Below, one piece after another: positions 1-7,900 of a stretch of DNA of 8,175 bases. The translations under genes and the position numbers were made by a program. Position 1 is the stretch's first letter, and every line of letters begins with the position of its first letter. The DNA comes from an uncultured Pseudomonadota bacterium. Its GTDB lineage: Bacteria > Myxococcota > UBA796. A model generated the notes under the pieces. That model saw nothing but the letters and a program-made list of their open reading frames with translations. It made no database searches and was not told where the DNA came from. The stretch lies in assembly GCA_913040875.1 (NCBI GenBank), contig CAJWHX010000135.1, positions 1-8,175 of the forward strand. The letters run 5' to 3'.

Positions 1-135
1 ACCCTCCATTGGAGCCAGTGTAATTGGTGGGTCGATTTTAATGTCGCGAATGTAATAGGGCTTCATGTGTTCATGGGTGTTGGAACAATTTGTTTGTTCA
101 TGTTAAATACTCTCGTAAATATGAGGGATTTTTAA
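1..135 (+). CDS. C-terminal end of a probable membrane protein (5' end outside window)
   Basis: Frame 1 is open from the window edge to a TAA at 133-135, giving 44 residues. Residues about 15-39 (VANVIGLHVFMGVGTICLFM and the five that follow) form one uninterrupted hydrophobic stretch. It is preceded by a Trp-rich segment and followed by a short NMRDF tail, as expected for a final transmembrane helix. The stop lies one base before the ATG of the next gene, and that gene's ribosome binding site sits inside the last codons here, so the two are probably translationally coupled. The family cannot be named from so short a piece. An alternative is frame 2, which is open only from the edge to a TAA at 53-55 (ending GGSILMSRM) and would leave 54-136 non-coding. 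The hydrophobic helix and tight spacing favour frame 1, with moderate confidence. Confidence 0.5.
   Translation, partial: TLHWSQCNWWVDFNVANVIGLHVFMGVGTICLFMLNTLVNMRDF
123..128 (+). promoter_or_regulatory. Shine-Dalgarno site of the 197-aa gene
   Basis: GAGGGA lies 8 nt before the ATG at 137. It is a strong match to the Shine-Dalgarno consensus and the best-placed one in the plus-strand set, so it decides the start of the downstream gene. It falls inside the final codons of the preceding frame, consistent with coupling. Confidence 0.65.
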
Positions 136-136
136 C

Positions 137-730
137 ATGTCTGAGCAATCTGCACCACCGATAGAAACTGCACCTCCGGGAAAAGCACATTCTGTAAATG
201 AAGATGGGACTCCAGATGGATACAATCCGCCCAGTGCCTATACGGATAGGATTCTGCCTGGGGGTATGACACGATTGGACGTATCGTCTCCTGCCAACAA
301 ACTGTTCTTTGTCCATAAAGCGTTGGTAGAGTCGATTCAGTTTCCATGTAAATTGCGCTATTTAAAGCTGACCGATAGACAAAAAGGGCAACTTGAAAAG
401 CCTGAGTCCTATGTAGCGGTAGACGTCTCCAAAGATAGAATACTACAAGCACTGGATGAGTATCATGATCTGTTTTACGAAGATGCCCGTCATCAACTCT
501 GGATTTTAGGGGCACAAAACGAACAGATTGTATTGGATGAGTTGGGGATGATCTTTGTTTATCCAGATGACTTTCTTTTCCGAGAAATTTTGGCTCAGCT
601 TGGTTGGTCGACAGAAAAGCACGAGAGTATGGATACAAGAGACTATGTAAAAGTACATTTTCGTTTGGTGGCTGATGAACAAGAAGAGCATTTCTTTCAG
701 CGTTTTGGTTTGACACGGTGGGAAGGGTGA
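137..730 (+). CDS. Hypothetical soluble protein, 197 aa, upstream of two radical SAM genes
   Basis: I do not recognise this family. The start is supported by GAGGGA 8 nt upstream. Residues 1 to about 43 are rich in Pro, Gly, Ser and Glu and look disordered. The rest alternates predicted strands and helices and is rich in acidic and aromatic residues, with segments such as HKALVESIQFPCKLRYLKL, QLWILGAQNEQIVLDELG and FVYPDDFLFREILAQLGW. There is no signal peptide, no transmembrane helix and no CxxC or HxH metal motif; only one cysteine is present. It is therefore probably cytoplasmic. It may be coupled to the membrane protein before it, and the radical SAM pair begins 84 bp after it on the same strand. 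Its position would suit a partner, chaperone or substrate-binding protein of that pathway, but this is inference from neighbourhood only. A 206-codon open frame on the opposite strand is judged a shadow. Confidence 0.85.
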   Translation: MSEQSAPPIETAPPGKAHSVNEDGTPDGYNPPSAYTDRILPGGMTRLDVSSPANKLFFVHKALVESIQFPCKLRYLKLTDRQKGQLEKPESYVAVDVSKDRILQALDEYHDLFYEDARHQLWILGAQNEQIVLDELGMIFVYPDDFLFREILAQLGWSTEKHESMDTRDYVKVHFRLVADEQEEHFFQRFGLTRWEG

Positions 731-758
731 ACTGGGCTGCTTGCTCTATCACTTTCCA

Positions 759-777
759 TACTGAATAAAATTCAGTA
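759..777. promoter_or_regulatory. Perfect inverted repeat in the leader of the radical SAM genes
   Basis: TACTGAAT, a 3-nt centre (AAA) and ATTCAGTA form a perfect 8+8 bp dyad, 38 bp before the ATG at 815. It is the only strong palindrome found in the 84-bp spacer 731-814. The right side is not followed by a T tract, so it is not a normal intrinsic terminator. The sequence TAAAAT at 766-771 resembles a -10 hexamer, with a weak TTGCTC at 741-746 upstream at a 19-bp spacing. If that promoter is real, the dyad covers its -10 and would be an operator. It also resembles the TACTG-N10-CAGTA LexA box, but with N9. Role inferred, not shown. Confidence 0.4.
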
Positions 778-814
778 CAGTAGGACTAGAGGATCATTTA
801 CGATACGAGAAACC

Positions 815-2368
815 ATGAACGCACTTCCCAAACGTCTACATATTGCCATCATCTCCTTGTATGCATTGGAAAACAATGGTGTACGTCATGTTGCTTCTTC
901 GCTACGTAGCGCAGGGTTTCAGGTGACAGAGATCTATTTTAAAGATTGGGTCAACAACAATTTCCCTTGGCCAAAAGAGATCGAAGTGCAGAATTTGATT
1001 CAGTTGCTTAAAGATAGAGGGATCGACTATGTTGGATTTTCTGTTCGAGCGAGTGCTTTTCATCGAATGGCGATGTTTTTAACAGAGCGGATTCGAAACG
1101 CATTGGGACTACCGATTTTATGGGGTGGGATGCATCCTACCTTTATGCCAGACGTTTGTATTCAAATCGCTGACTGCATTGCCATTGGGGAAGTAGACCA
1201 TGCCGTGATTGAGTTTTTCAATCGTGTTGATTCAGGTGAGGATATTCGAACGACACCCTCCTTTTGGATTCGAGAAGAGTCTGATGGTGAAACAGTCATT
1301 CATAAGAACGATTTGGCACCTCTGGTGTCACTAGACGATATACCGTTTAGAGACTTTCACACTCAAGCGGACAAGTTTCATGTGGAAGGGACGAAAGTTA
1401 CAACTGGTGACCCTTTCATTACAAATCCAGAATATACTGTTTTGGCTTCTAGAGGGTGTCCATATTGGACCTGTACATTTTGCTCAAACACGGTCACGAA
1501 ACCCCTCTATGAAGATTTGGGAAAAAACTTTAGGTTGCGTTCGGTAGAGAATTTGATTCAAGAAATGGAGTATGCGACGAAGCTTTGTACCAATATAAAA
1601 GTGGTTCGGTTTGATGATGAGGTATTTCCCATTCGCAAGGCTTGGATTGAGGAGTTCGCCGAGAAGTGGCCCGAGAGAGTCGGTATACCATTTGAAGTGT
1701 TGGTGGATCCAAGAATGGTTACGGAGCGTTCATTGCAACTGCTGAAAAATGCGGGACTAAGAGCGATTTGCATGGGGATTCAAGCCCATGAGCGCATCAA
1801 CTACGAGTATTACAATAGACCGATTCCCAATGCCAAGATTTTAGAGTGTCAACAGATTTTCCGTAAAGTTGGTATTCAAGCGAACCTACAGATTATATGG
1901 GACGATCCCTTTTCAACTGAAGAAGATAAAGATGCATTGTTTCACATGTTGATGGAGTTGGAGCGTCCGTTTGAGTTGTATTTGTTTGGTCTGACGATTT
2001 ACCCTCGGACACATTTGGCACGTAGATTGTTGCGCGAAGGTAAGATTACTCAGCATGACATAGAAGGCATCAACACACATGCCTTTGAACAGTTCAGGGT
2101 GGATCTAAACCACCCGAGACCTAAAGCCGACCAACGGTGGCTGGCCTTGATTGTATTGCTCAATAAAAATATTTTGCCCAAAGACTTCATCTGGAAACTA
2201 TATCATTCAGAATTTTTCAGAGAGCACCCCGAGATTCTCATTCAAGTCGCACAAGCGGTAAATTTGGCAAAGATGAGTCGAGTTGCGCTTGAGATGGCGA
2301 TGAGAGGAGAGATGACGCCATTGCTTATCAAGCGCTGGGTGAATCCAAAGTCCTTGGTGACGATGTGA
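815..2368 (+). CDS. B12-binding-type radical SAM protein with a CX4CX2C cluster motif
   Basis: This 517-residue protein has the BchE-like cobalamin-dependent radical SAM layout. Residues about 8-150 are a Rossmann-like B12-binding domain, with ENNGVRHVASSLRSAGF near 19-35, VGFSVRAS at 73-80 and the characteristic GGMHPTFMPD at 104-113. The base-off DxHxxG motif is absent, as in many of this class. The radical SAM domain follows from about 205. Its cluster cysteines are C215, C220 and C223 in RGCPYWTCTFCSN, giving CX4CX2C rather than CX3CX2C. VRFDDEVFP (264-272) and MGIQAHERINYEYYNRP (320-336) match later strands of the barrel. Residues about 395-517 are a helical C-terminal extension. Known relatives methylate, cyclise or rearrange unactivated carbons using a [4Fe-4S] cluster and SAM. 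The substrate here is unknown. The ATG has only a weak GAGA site 4 nt upstream, but no better in-frame start exists. The TGA overlaps the next gene by four bases. Confidence 0.93.
   Translation: MNALPKRLHIAIISLYALENNGVRHVASSLRSAGFQVTEIYFKDWVNNNFPWPKEIEVQNLIQLLKDRGIDYVGFSVRASAFHRMAMFLTERIRNALGLPILWGGMHPTFMPDVCIQIADCIAIGEVDHAVIEFFNRVDSGEDIRTTPSFWIREESDGETVIHKNDLAPLVSLDDIPFRDFHTQADKFHVEGTKVTTGDPFITNPEYTVLASRGCPYWTCTFCSNTVTKPLYEDLGKNFRLRSVENLIQEMEYATKLCTNIKVVRFDDEVFPIRKAWIEEFAEKWPERVGIPFEVLVDPRMVTERSLQLLKNAGLRAICMGIQAHERINYEYYNRPIPNAKILECQQIFRKVGIQANLQIIWDDPFSTEEDKDALFHMLMELERPFELYLFGLTIYPRTHLARRLLREGKITQHDIEGINTHAFEQFRVDLNHPRPKADQRWLALIVLLNKNILPKDFIWKLYHSEFFREHPEILIQVAQAVNLAKMSRVALEMAMRGEMTPLLIKRWVNPKSLVTM
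2356..2360 (+). promoter_or_regulatory. Probable ribosome binding site for the GTG-initiated radical SAM/SPASM gene
   Basis: GGTGA lies 4 nt upstream of the GTG at 2365 and inside the last codons of the preceding gene. Spacing is short, but the GTGA stop/start overlap would let terminating ribosomes reinitiate. This supports GTG 2365 over later in-frame ATGs (codons 18, 28, 29 and 34). Confidence 0.4.
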
Positions 2369-3465
2369 TAAATCACAAGCACAGTAGAGTTGGAAAAAGA
2401 GCTCAACTGGCACAGATGAGACGACGAGCAGTGGCGTGGAAAAACATGATGACGTCTGCAACGATGAGACGCGTCGATGAATCATGGGTACCACAACCTC
2501 ATGCAGGGCACTTCATTGTAACGTACAAGTGCAACTTGAAGTGTAAGGGCTGTGATTCTTGGAAGGTCTCCGAACACAACGATTTATCCGCAGCAGAATG
2601 GCGTACGGTGTTTCGCCAAATGCCCCATTTGGATTTGGTGAAAATCTTGGGTGGGGAACCGTTTGTGCGACGGGATATAGTAGAGATTTTGACTGCTGTT
2701 CGTGAGGAAGTGGACCCGTATATTTTACAGCTGACGACCAACGGAATGCTTGAGCAACGATTGGTTGAGGCGTTGCACGCCATCGCTTGGCCTGGATTGC
2801 AGCTGCGCATATCGGTGGATGGCCTGCCGAAAACGCACGATAAAATGCGAGGGATGGAAGGTTCATGGGCTATCGTGGATAGGACGGTGAATCGAATTGC
2901 AGAATTAAAGGAACAGTATGGATTCTCTTTTGGGATTAACTTTGCTGTGACGGATTCTTCGATCGATGATCTTCCACAAATGCGAGAGTATGCCAATTCT
3001 GTTGGTGCAGACTTGATTCCCGGTCTTGTCGTGACACCATTTTTGGTTGGAACGACACCGCCTGAAGAGGAGACACCACGGATTGTGATGATCTCTGAAA
3101 AGGAAAGAGCGTTGGAGGCATTGACGCATCAGGAAGTGGGAACAAAGTCCCAGTTGCCTCTTTTGGATCATTTGTATTCCAGATGGGTTACAAAACGCAC
3201 CTTCTCGAAACAACTCTATGATGGCGCTCATAAGTTTCATTGTCGAGAACTTCAGGATTTGGTCTTCGTAACCCCAAATGGGGATCTGGCTCGGTGTTCG
3301 TTGGACCACAAGCCCATTGGAAACTTTCGAGAACAGAGTTTTCAAGAGATTTGGACAGGACCAAGAATCCAAAAGGCCAGAAAGATGGTCAAAGATTGCC
3401 CCGGATGCTTACAGGCAAGCGTCCAAATTTTGTCCCGCTTGTACGGTGGGTGTGTACTAAGTTAA
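2365..3465 (+). CDS. Radical SAM protein with C-terminal SPASM domain
   Basis: This 366-residue protein has the MoaA/PqqE-class signatures in order: CNLKCKGC (C56, C60, C63; canonical CX3CX2C), GGEP at 96-99 for SAM binding, TTNG at 124-127, SVDG at 150-153 and HDKMRG at 158-163. The C-terminal SPASM region has C293-X12-G306-X4-C311, then GNF...EIW and C345-X2-C348, enough for one auxiliary [4Fe-4S] cluster. A further C363 is near the end, but the CX5CX3C part of the longer two-cluster form is missing. SPASM enzymes often modify peptides or proteins, though not always. Residues 1-48 form a basic, Met-rich N-terminal extension. The GTG start overlaps the upstream TGA by four bases, so the two enzymes are probably made together. 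If the true start were Met28 or Met29 the core domain would be intact. No precursor peptide gene was recognised nearby. Confidence 0.93.
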   Translation: MINHKHSRVGKRAQLAQMRRRAVAWKNMMTSATMRRVDESWVPQPHAGHFIVTYKCNLKCKGCDSWKVSEHNDLSAAEWRTVFRQMPHLDLVKILGGEPFVRRDIVEILTAVREEVDPYILQLTTNGMLEQRLVEALHAIAWPGLQLRISVDGLPKTHDKMRGMEGSWAIVDRTVNRIAELKEQYGFSFGINFAVTDSSIDDLPQMREYANSVGADLIPGLVVTPFLVGTTPPEEETPRIVMISEKERALEALTHQEVGTKSQLPLLDHLYSRWVTKRTFSKQLYDGAHKFHCRELQDLVFVTPNGDLARCSLDHKPIGNFREQSFQEIWTGPRIQKARKMVKDCPGCLQASVQILSRLYGGCVLS

Positions 3466-3498
3466 ATTCCCATGGCAAGTGCACAGTAGAGGGTAGCG
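3466..3498. other. 33-bp convergent intergenic gap without a clear terminator
   Basis: The plus-strand radical SAM operon and the minus-strand membrane/hydrolase operon end facing each other here. I find no GC-rich hairpin with a T tract on either strand in the gap or just beyond it. Transcripts may therefore overlap, or ending may be factor-dependent. Confidence 0.5.
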
Positions 3499-4950
3499 TT
3501 ACGGTAGTTGTATGCTTTTATTGTCTAGGTCGATGATGATGTTGTTTGCTGCGCGCTGATCCAAGTGAAAGACAGTGTCGCTGAGATCAATTCTCACATC
3601 GTCTGCGTCCGGTCCATCGCCCTCTGGGTCAATATAAGCCCGAAGCGTGACCTTTTTCGGCAATCCGACGGGCAGCGCAAACGGACCTGGTTGGTTGAGC
3701 TTGATTGCGTTTACGACTTCTGGGTTTCTCGTTTGAGCTGTGATGGCATCTAGATGAATGATTCCGGATTCGTATCCATTGAACTGCAACGTACCAGAAA
3801 TCTTGACGGGCTCACCACCATTGAGTCCAGTCACCGCTTGAGAGATGGAACCTTTCACAAATGGGTCAATTTGAGTTGGAATACTTTTTCCTGTACCTTC
3901 GGACATAATCGAACCACCGACCGTCCAATCGGCATTCGAAAGTAGAGCAGCCAGTGCTTCTCCCATAATGGAGTGTCCTTTGGCCGTCGGATGCATCTCA
4001 TCGAGAAACAACTCTTGTCTAGACAACCCGGATTCGATAAACAATTTCGGCACATTAATGAGAGGAGCCCCCTGTGTCTCGGCGACCAATTTCATCGCTT
4101 TTCGATACGGTGTCCAGGCTTTGCCTTCGTTCTTTTCTAGGTTGAGGTCATCCTCATTGGCGAGCAGTACAAAAACGACTTCTGCATTGTTTTCGCGCGC
4201 CATTTCAACAAGTGTCATTAAATTTTGCACATAATCATTGATCTCTACTCGGCGGGCTCCAATGTGATTGCTTGACCCAACTTGCCAGGATACGGTCCGG
4301 ATTTTCTCTTGTTGTTTTCGGACTCGCATTTTCCAGTCTGCCACTCTAAATATGGCGGAGTTGGCTAAGGTTCTTTGTAGTTTTCCAACCCAGCTCTCTT
4401 CAAAGCCCATCGTGGTTGCCAATAAATCTTTATCAATGAACGAGTCAAAATTGTTGTCTGACCAGATATTGGCGACTACGATGAGGTCCGGTTCGGTTTT
4501 CATACCGCGCAACCTCAAAAAGTTGATGCTCTGATAAGAAGAATACCCCGGCACAGCCGCACACAAGCCTTCGACATCCCCTCCGAGACGTTGAGCTGCC
4601 ACTTGGGAAAAGACTTCTTTGTCCTCTACCCCAAATCCAAAAACACTAGAATCGCCCGTTGTAATGAACCGTTTCACTCCATTTGGTTTCGGTATATCTA
4701 CGGATTCGCCGCGCATACCCATTGAATTAATGGTGACAGTTACGCCTTGTTCATTTCGAATACCGGGTGCAAATTCAAACAACAAGTAGGGGTTCCCTTT
4801 TAGGGTTGGAGCCCCTTGGATCTTACTTGGAGGCGGGGACTCCCATGCATCCAATTCCGCCTTGTACAATTTGGATACCAGCGCTTCAGAAGTGAGCCAC
4901 AGCCCGAGAGTTGTGCAAATGGTAAAGAGAATCTTTTGTTGTGTGTTCAT
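3499..4950 (-). CDS. Membrane-anchored SGNH/GDSL-family hydrolase with C-terminal beta domain
   Basis: This 483-residue protein begins with a hydrophobic stretch at about 7-25 preceded by Lys6, a signal peptide or signal anchor that would place the enzyme outside the cytoplasmic membrane. The SGNH blocks are visible: GDSSVFGFGV with nucleophile S101 (block I), the VPGYSSYQ region around G135 (block II), IWSDNN at 162-167 for the block III Asn, and LDEMHP with D317 and H320 (block V). All catalytic residues are present, so an active esterase, deacetylase or transacylase is likely; the acyl substrate is unknown. After about residue 345 comes a beta-rich domain, about 360-483, with an acidic DPEGDGPDADD loop at 441-451. 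It resembles carboxypeptidase-regulatory/Ig-like modules. The gene starts 9 nt after the stop of the large membrane-TPR gene, with GAGAG between them, so they form an operon. The function is probably envelope glycan or lipid editing. Confidence 0.88.
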   Translation of the reverse strand: MNTQQKILFTICTTLGLWLTSEALVSKLYKAELDAWESPPPSKIQGAPTLKGNPYLLFEFAPGIRNEQGVTVTINSMGMRGESVDIPKPNGVKRFITTGDSSVFGFGVEDKEVFSQVAAQRLGGDVEGLCAAVPGYSSYQSINFLRLRGMKTEPDLIVVANIWSDNNFDSFIDKDLLATTMGFEESWVGKLQRTLANSAIFRVADWKMRVRKQQEKIRTVSWQVGSSNHIGARRVEINDYVQNLMTLVEMARENNAEVVFVLLANEDDLNLEKNEGKAWTPYRKAMKLVAETQGAPLINVPKLFIESGLSRQELFLDEMHPTAKGHSIMGEALAALLSNADWTVGGSIMSEGTGKSIPTQIDPFVKGSISQAVTGLNGGEPVKISGTLQFNGYESGIIHLDAITAQTRNPEVVNAIKLNQPGPFALPVGLPKKVTLRAYIDPEGDGPDADDVRIDLSDTVFHLDQRAANNIIIDLDNKSIQLP

Positions 4951-4959
4951 ACCGCTCTC
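4951..4959 (-). promoter_or_regulatory. Operon junction and ribosome binding site of the SGNH hydrolase gene
   Basis: Only GAGAGCGGT separates the TGA of the large membrane-TPR gene from the ATG of the hydrolase gene. GAGAG is the likely Shine-Dalgarno element, 4 nt from the ATG. There is no room for a promoter or terminator, so the two genes share one transcript. Confidence 0.55.
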
Positions 4960-7900
4960 TCATTCTGGATTCGGTACTGAGTTCAGCTTTTCCAGTACCT
5001 GTTGGAGATTTTGTCTTGCGACCTCGTTGTTCGGATCGAAGCGCAACGTAGAGCGAAAGGCTTGTGCAGCGCCCTCCAGATCACCCTGTGCAATTTTAAT
5101 TAACCCAATTGAGCCTCTAGCCGCATGAAATTGTGGATCTTCCAATGTGGCTTTTCTAAAGTCCACCTCCGCCTTATCCCATATCTCGAGTCCGAAGTGG
5201 ATTCTTCCTCTCAAAAACCACAAGGTAGCCGATGGTGTAGGAGATGTTTGGATTAGACGGTCTACTTCAAGCAATCCACGAGTCCATTTCTCTTTTGCGA
5301 TAAAACATTCGATCAATCCAATTCGAACTTTTGGATTGTCTCCGTTGACCAAATCCAAAGTCGTTTGAAATAATTGTTGTGCGTCCGCAATCCGATTTTG
5401 TTGGAGTAAAAAGGTGGCGAGGTTGTAGGTAGGGATCCAGTTGCCTGGCTCTAGCTGCTGTGCCTCAATCAATAAAGATTCCACTTGAACTATATCTTCT
5501 TCTAATCCTGCGACCCGTGCTAGTCCATTGATGGCTTCGATGGAGGTGGGGTTCATTTCCTTTGCTCTAGAGTATTTCTCAGCGGCCTTATCCATAAATC
5601 CTTCCCCAAGTGCAATATCCCCCAGTAGCAACCACGGTTCAATATTTTCTGGGGCGATTAACTGTGCCGTTAGCGCATACCGTTTTGCTTCTCCCCAGTG
5701 TGTGGAAGATTGCCCCTCCTTTTGTGCCAAGCGGATGTGCTTTTTTGCCGATAGAAGGTGCGGTGCAATCAAATTTTGTTTTAGATCGGAGGGGAGGTTT
5801 GTTTGCTGTAAACTTTGTAGTGTACCGGACATGCCAGAAGATATTAATTCAAGATAATCTCTGTGGTTCTCAAAAGATTCCTCTATATTTTGAATGTCCG
5901 CGGCGGGAATGTCAGTCCATAATTCAGTAGGAGCAGGGATATTATTTCTGATCTCTGTCAAATGGGCATATGGAATAGGGGGACGATTTTGTGGAGACAA
6001 GTCAACATCACCATCTGCAGCAAACGGGTATCGTTTTAATATGATCTGATTGATCCATTCGTTTGAGTCTGTCGACAGTTGCTCTTTAAACTGTGTGTAG
6101 GACATCGGGGAATTGGAACACAATATGAGAAGGGCATCAATATTATCTTTTGGCAAAATATAGTACGTATGCTCAAAGACGGATTCGAGTCTGTAAGCCA
6201 TCATGCCAAGTCCCCTGTTTGGAATTTCTTGCAAATGGAGGATGAATGCGGCTACTCCAGTAGGAGTTAGAGAACGCTCTACATGTTGGAGATGTCGTTT
6301 TGAGAATCCATTTGAGACACTTGATGCCCATGGATGATGTATGCTTTCGATCACCATGTCATATTTGGATGAATGGGAGAGAAGGTATCCGGTATTCTCT
6401 TTAAGTAAACGATTGGGTTTAAGCCATGCATTCTTTCGTTGTGGATAAGTTTGAGCGATCAATCGAGTCAGAAAGGTATTGGGGGTAAAGACGTTGATGT
6501 TAAGATTGTTCGCGTCGCCCAAGGACATATTGACCTGTCCAGATATGTCATTCAAAATAGCAACTTGCCCCACATCTGGAAGAAGTTTTTCTAGCAATCT
6601 TCCGTAGTTCACTTCATTGGTCCATCGTCTAGAAGTCTTGGTTATAGGTAGGCTTTCGACGAATACCTCGTTATTTAGGGGAATTGTTACATCTTTAGAC
6701 ATTTGTATCTTTTGTCCGAAGAATATCCATCCGTTGTTGTTCCAAGTTTTTTGGGTTGCGATGTATTTGTTGTCCTCTAGAACCGTTACAAACTTTGAAA
6801 CTGGAATTGACTGATGTACAGGTCCACGATTGGTAAAGAGACAGAATAGTCCGATTATTGCAGTGAACATTGTGCTGATTTTGAACCCTTCAAAGACTGT
6901 CCAGAGAACGGCTAACAATGCGATGACTGGAAGCTCAGTTACTTGATCCGTGAGGAGGTTGGACAGGACTAAGCTCAATGCCATTCCTAGCCACGACATT
7001 TTTGAAGGGTGAAGTAGAACCCCTAAGCATCCTGAGATTGCAATCGATCCAAGGAGCATCGATCCACCAGACCAGTCTTGGACGCTTGAGTAGCCAAGTA
7101 GCGGCCACAGTATTATTACGACCCATCCGAAGGTAATATAAAGACGATTTTGATCAAACGGAATCTGTTTAGATACGAACGCCATTGCGCCAGCAGACCC
7201 AACAAAAGAAACAATAGATTGAAGCAGGTGATAGGGCTGAGGGTGTGTAAGGGGGGATTGCTGATTCCAAAGTGCTGTAAACAGTACCCCCACAATAGCC
7301 CCGTGTATCAATTTAGAAATGTGTTCATGATCAAAAGAGGTGGGAAGTATGTCAGGGGATAAATGAAATGTTTGAAACAGTGAGACAACAAAGCACACAG
7401 ACATTGGAACGATAGACCAGGTAGGAAGCAGAAGAGTGATTCCCAACGACAGTGAAAACAGGAGTAGGCTTACCTTAGTACCCACAACTTGTTCAGCTTG
7501 TTTGGCAGCACCCAGGTTAAAACCAATCCACAATGAAATCGCTAGATAACCTACATTTTGTACAACACACGCAATAAACAATATCGCTAAGGCACCGATT
7601 TTATTGCGTGTAGACAGAGGGACATACTGTAGTATGCTTCCAATCATGAAGGTGGCCAGCAAGTCAAATCCCAAATGAAGATTCCATCCGTATTCTTCTA
7701 CAGTCCAAAGATATAAACTGTTTTGCGAGTCAGTTCCTATTGCACTACTGATATAGGGGTAATAGGTTGCCGTCCCCCTAACCCACGACATGGGCAGCCC
7801 GCTGACATCGACCGGGCCTTTCAAGAAATTCCCGTTTTCATAGGGGTATAATTCTTTTCTGGTATCTACAGCGCCGCTACGACCCTTCGGCGCCCCATAT

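Noticed and set aside
106..132. Imperfect inverted repeat AAATACTCTC / GAGGGATTT near the Shine-Dalgarno of the 197-aa gene
   Set aside because: Pairing has several mismatches and the bases are explained by coding sequence and the ribosome binding site.
132..752. A 206-codon open frame on the minus strand fully overlapping the 197-aa gene
   Set aside because: Its translation has shadow-like composition (many His, Gln, Ser and Arg, no domain pattern). It has no convincing ribosome binding site, whereas the plus-strand frame has a strong one and a protein-like sequence.
759..777. Canonical LexA (SOS) box
   Set aside because: The spacing between TACTG and CAGTA is 9 bp rather than 10 and nothing downstream is a DNA repair gene, so only a generic operator or hairpin is claimed.
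731..814. A short RiPP precursor gene in the spacer before the radical SAM pair
   Set aside because: No ATG- or GTG-initiated frame with a ribosome binding site and a leader/core-like peptide was found in the 84 bp.
1128..1137. Palindrome GGATGCATCC
   Set aside because: It encodes part of the conserved GGMHP motif of the B12-binding domain, so codon choice explains it.
2499..3372. Several minus-strand open frames of 69-165 codons across the SPASM radical SAM gene
   Set aside because: They lie wholly within a confidently identified radical SAM gene and their translations resemble no protein pattern.
3430..3452. Weak CCCGC...GGTGGG stem near the end of the SPASM gene as a terminator for the minus-strand operon
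   Set aside because: Only about five pairs including a G-T wobble, no T tract on the correct side, and it lies inside the SPASM coding sequence.
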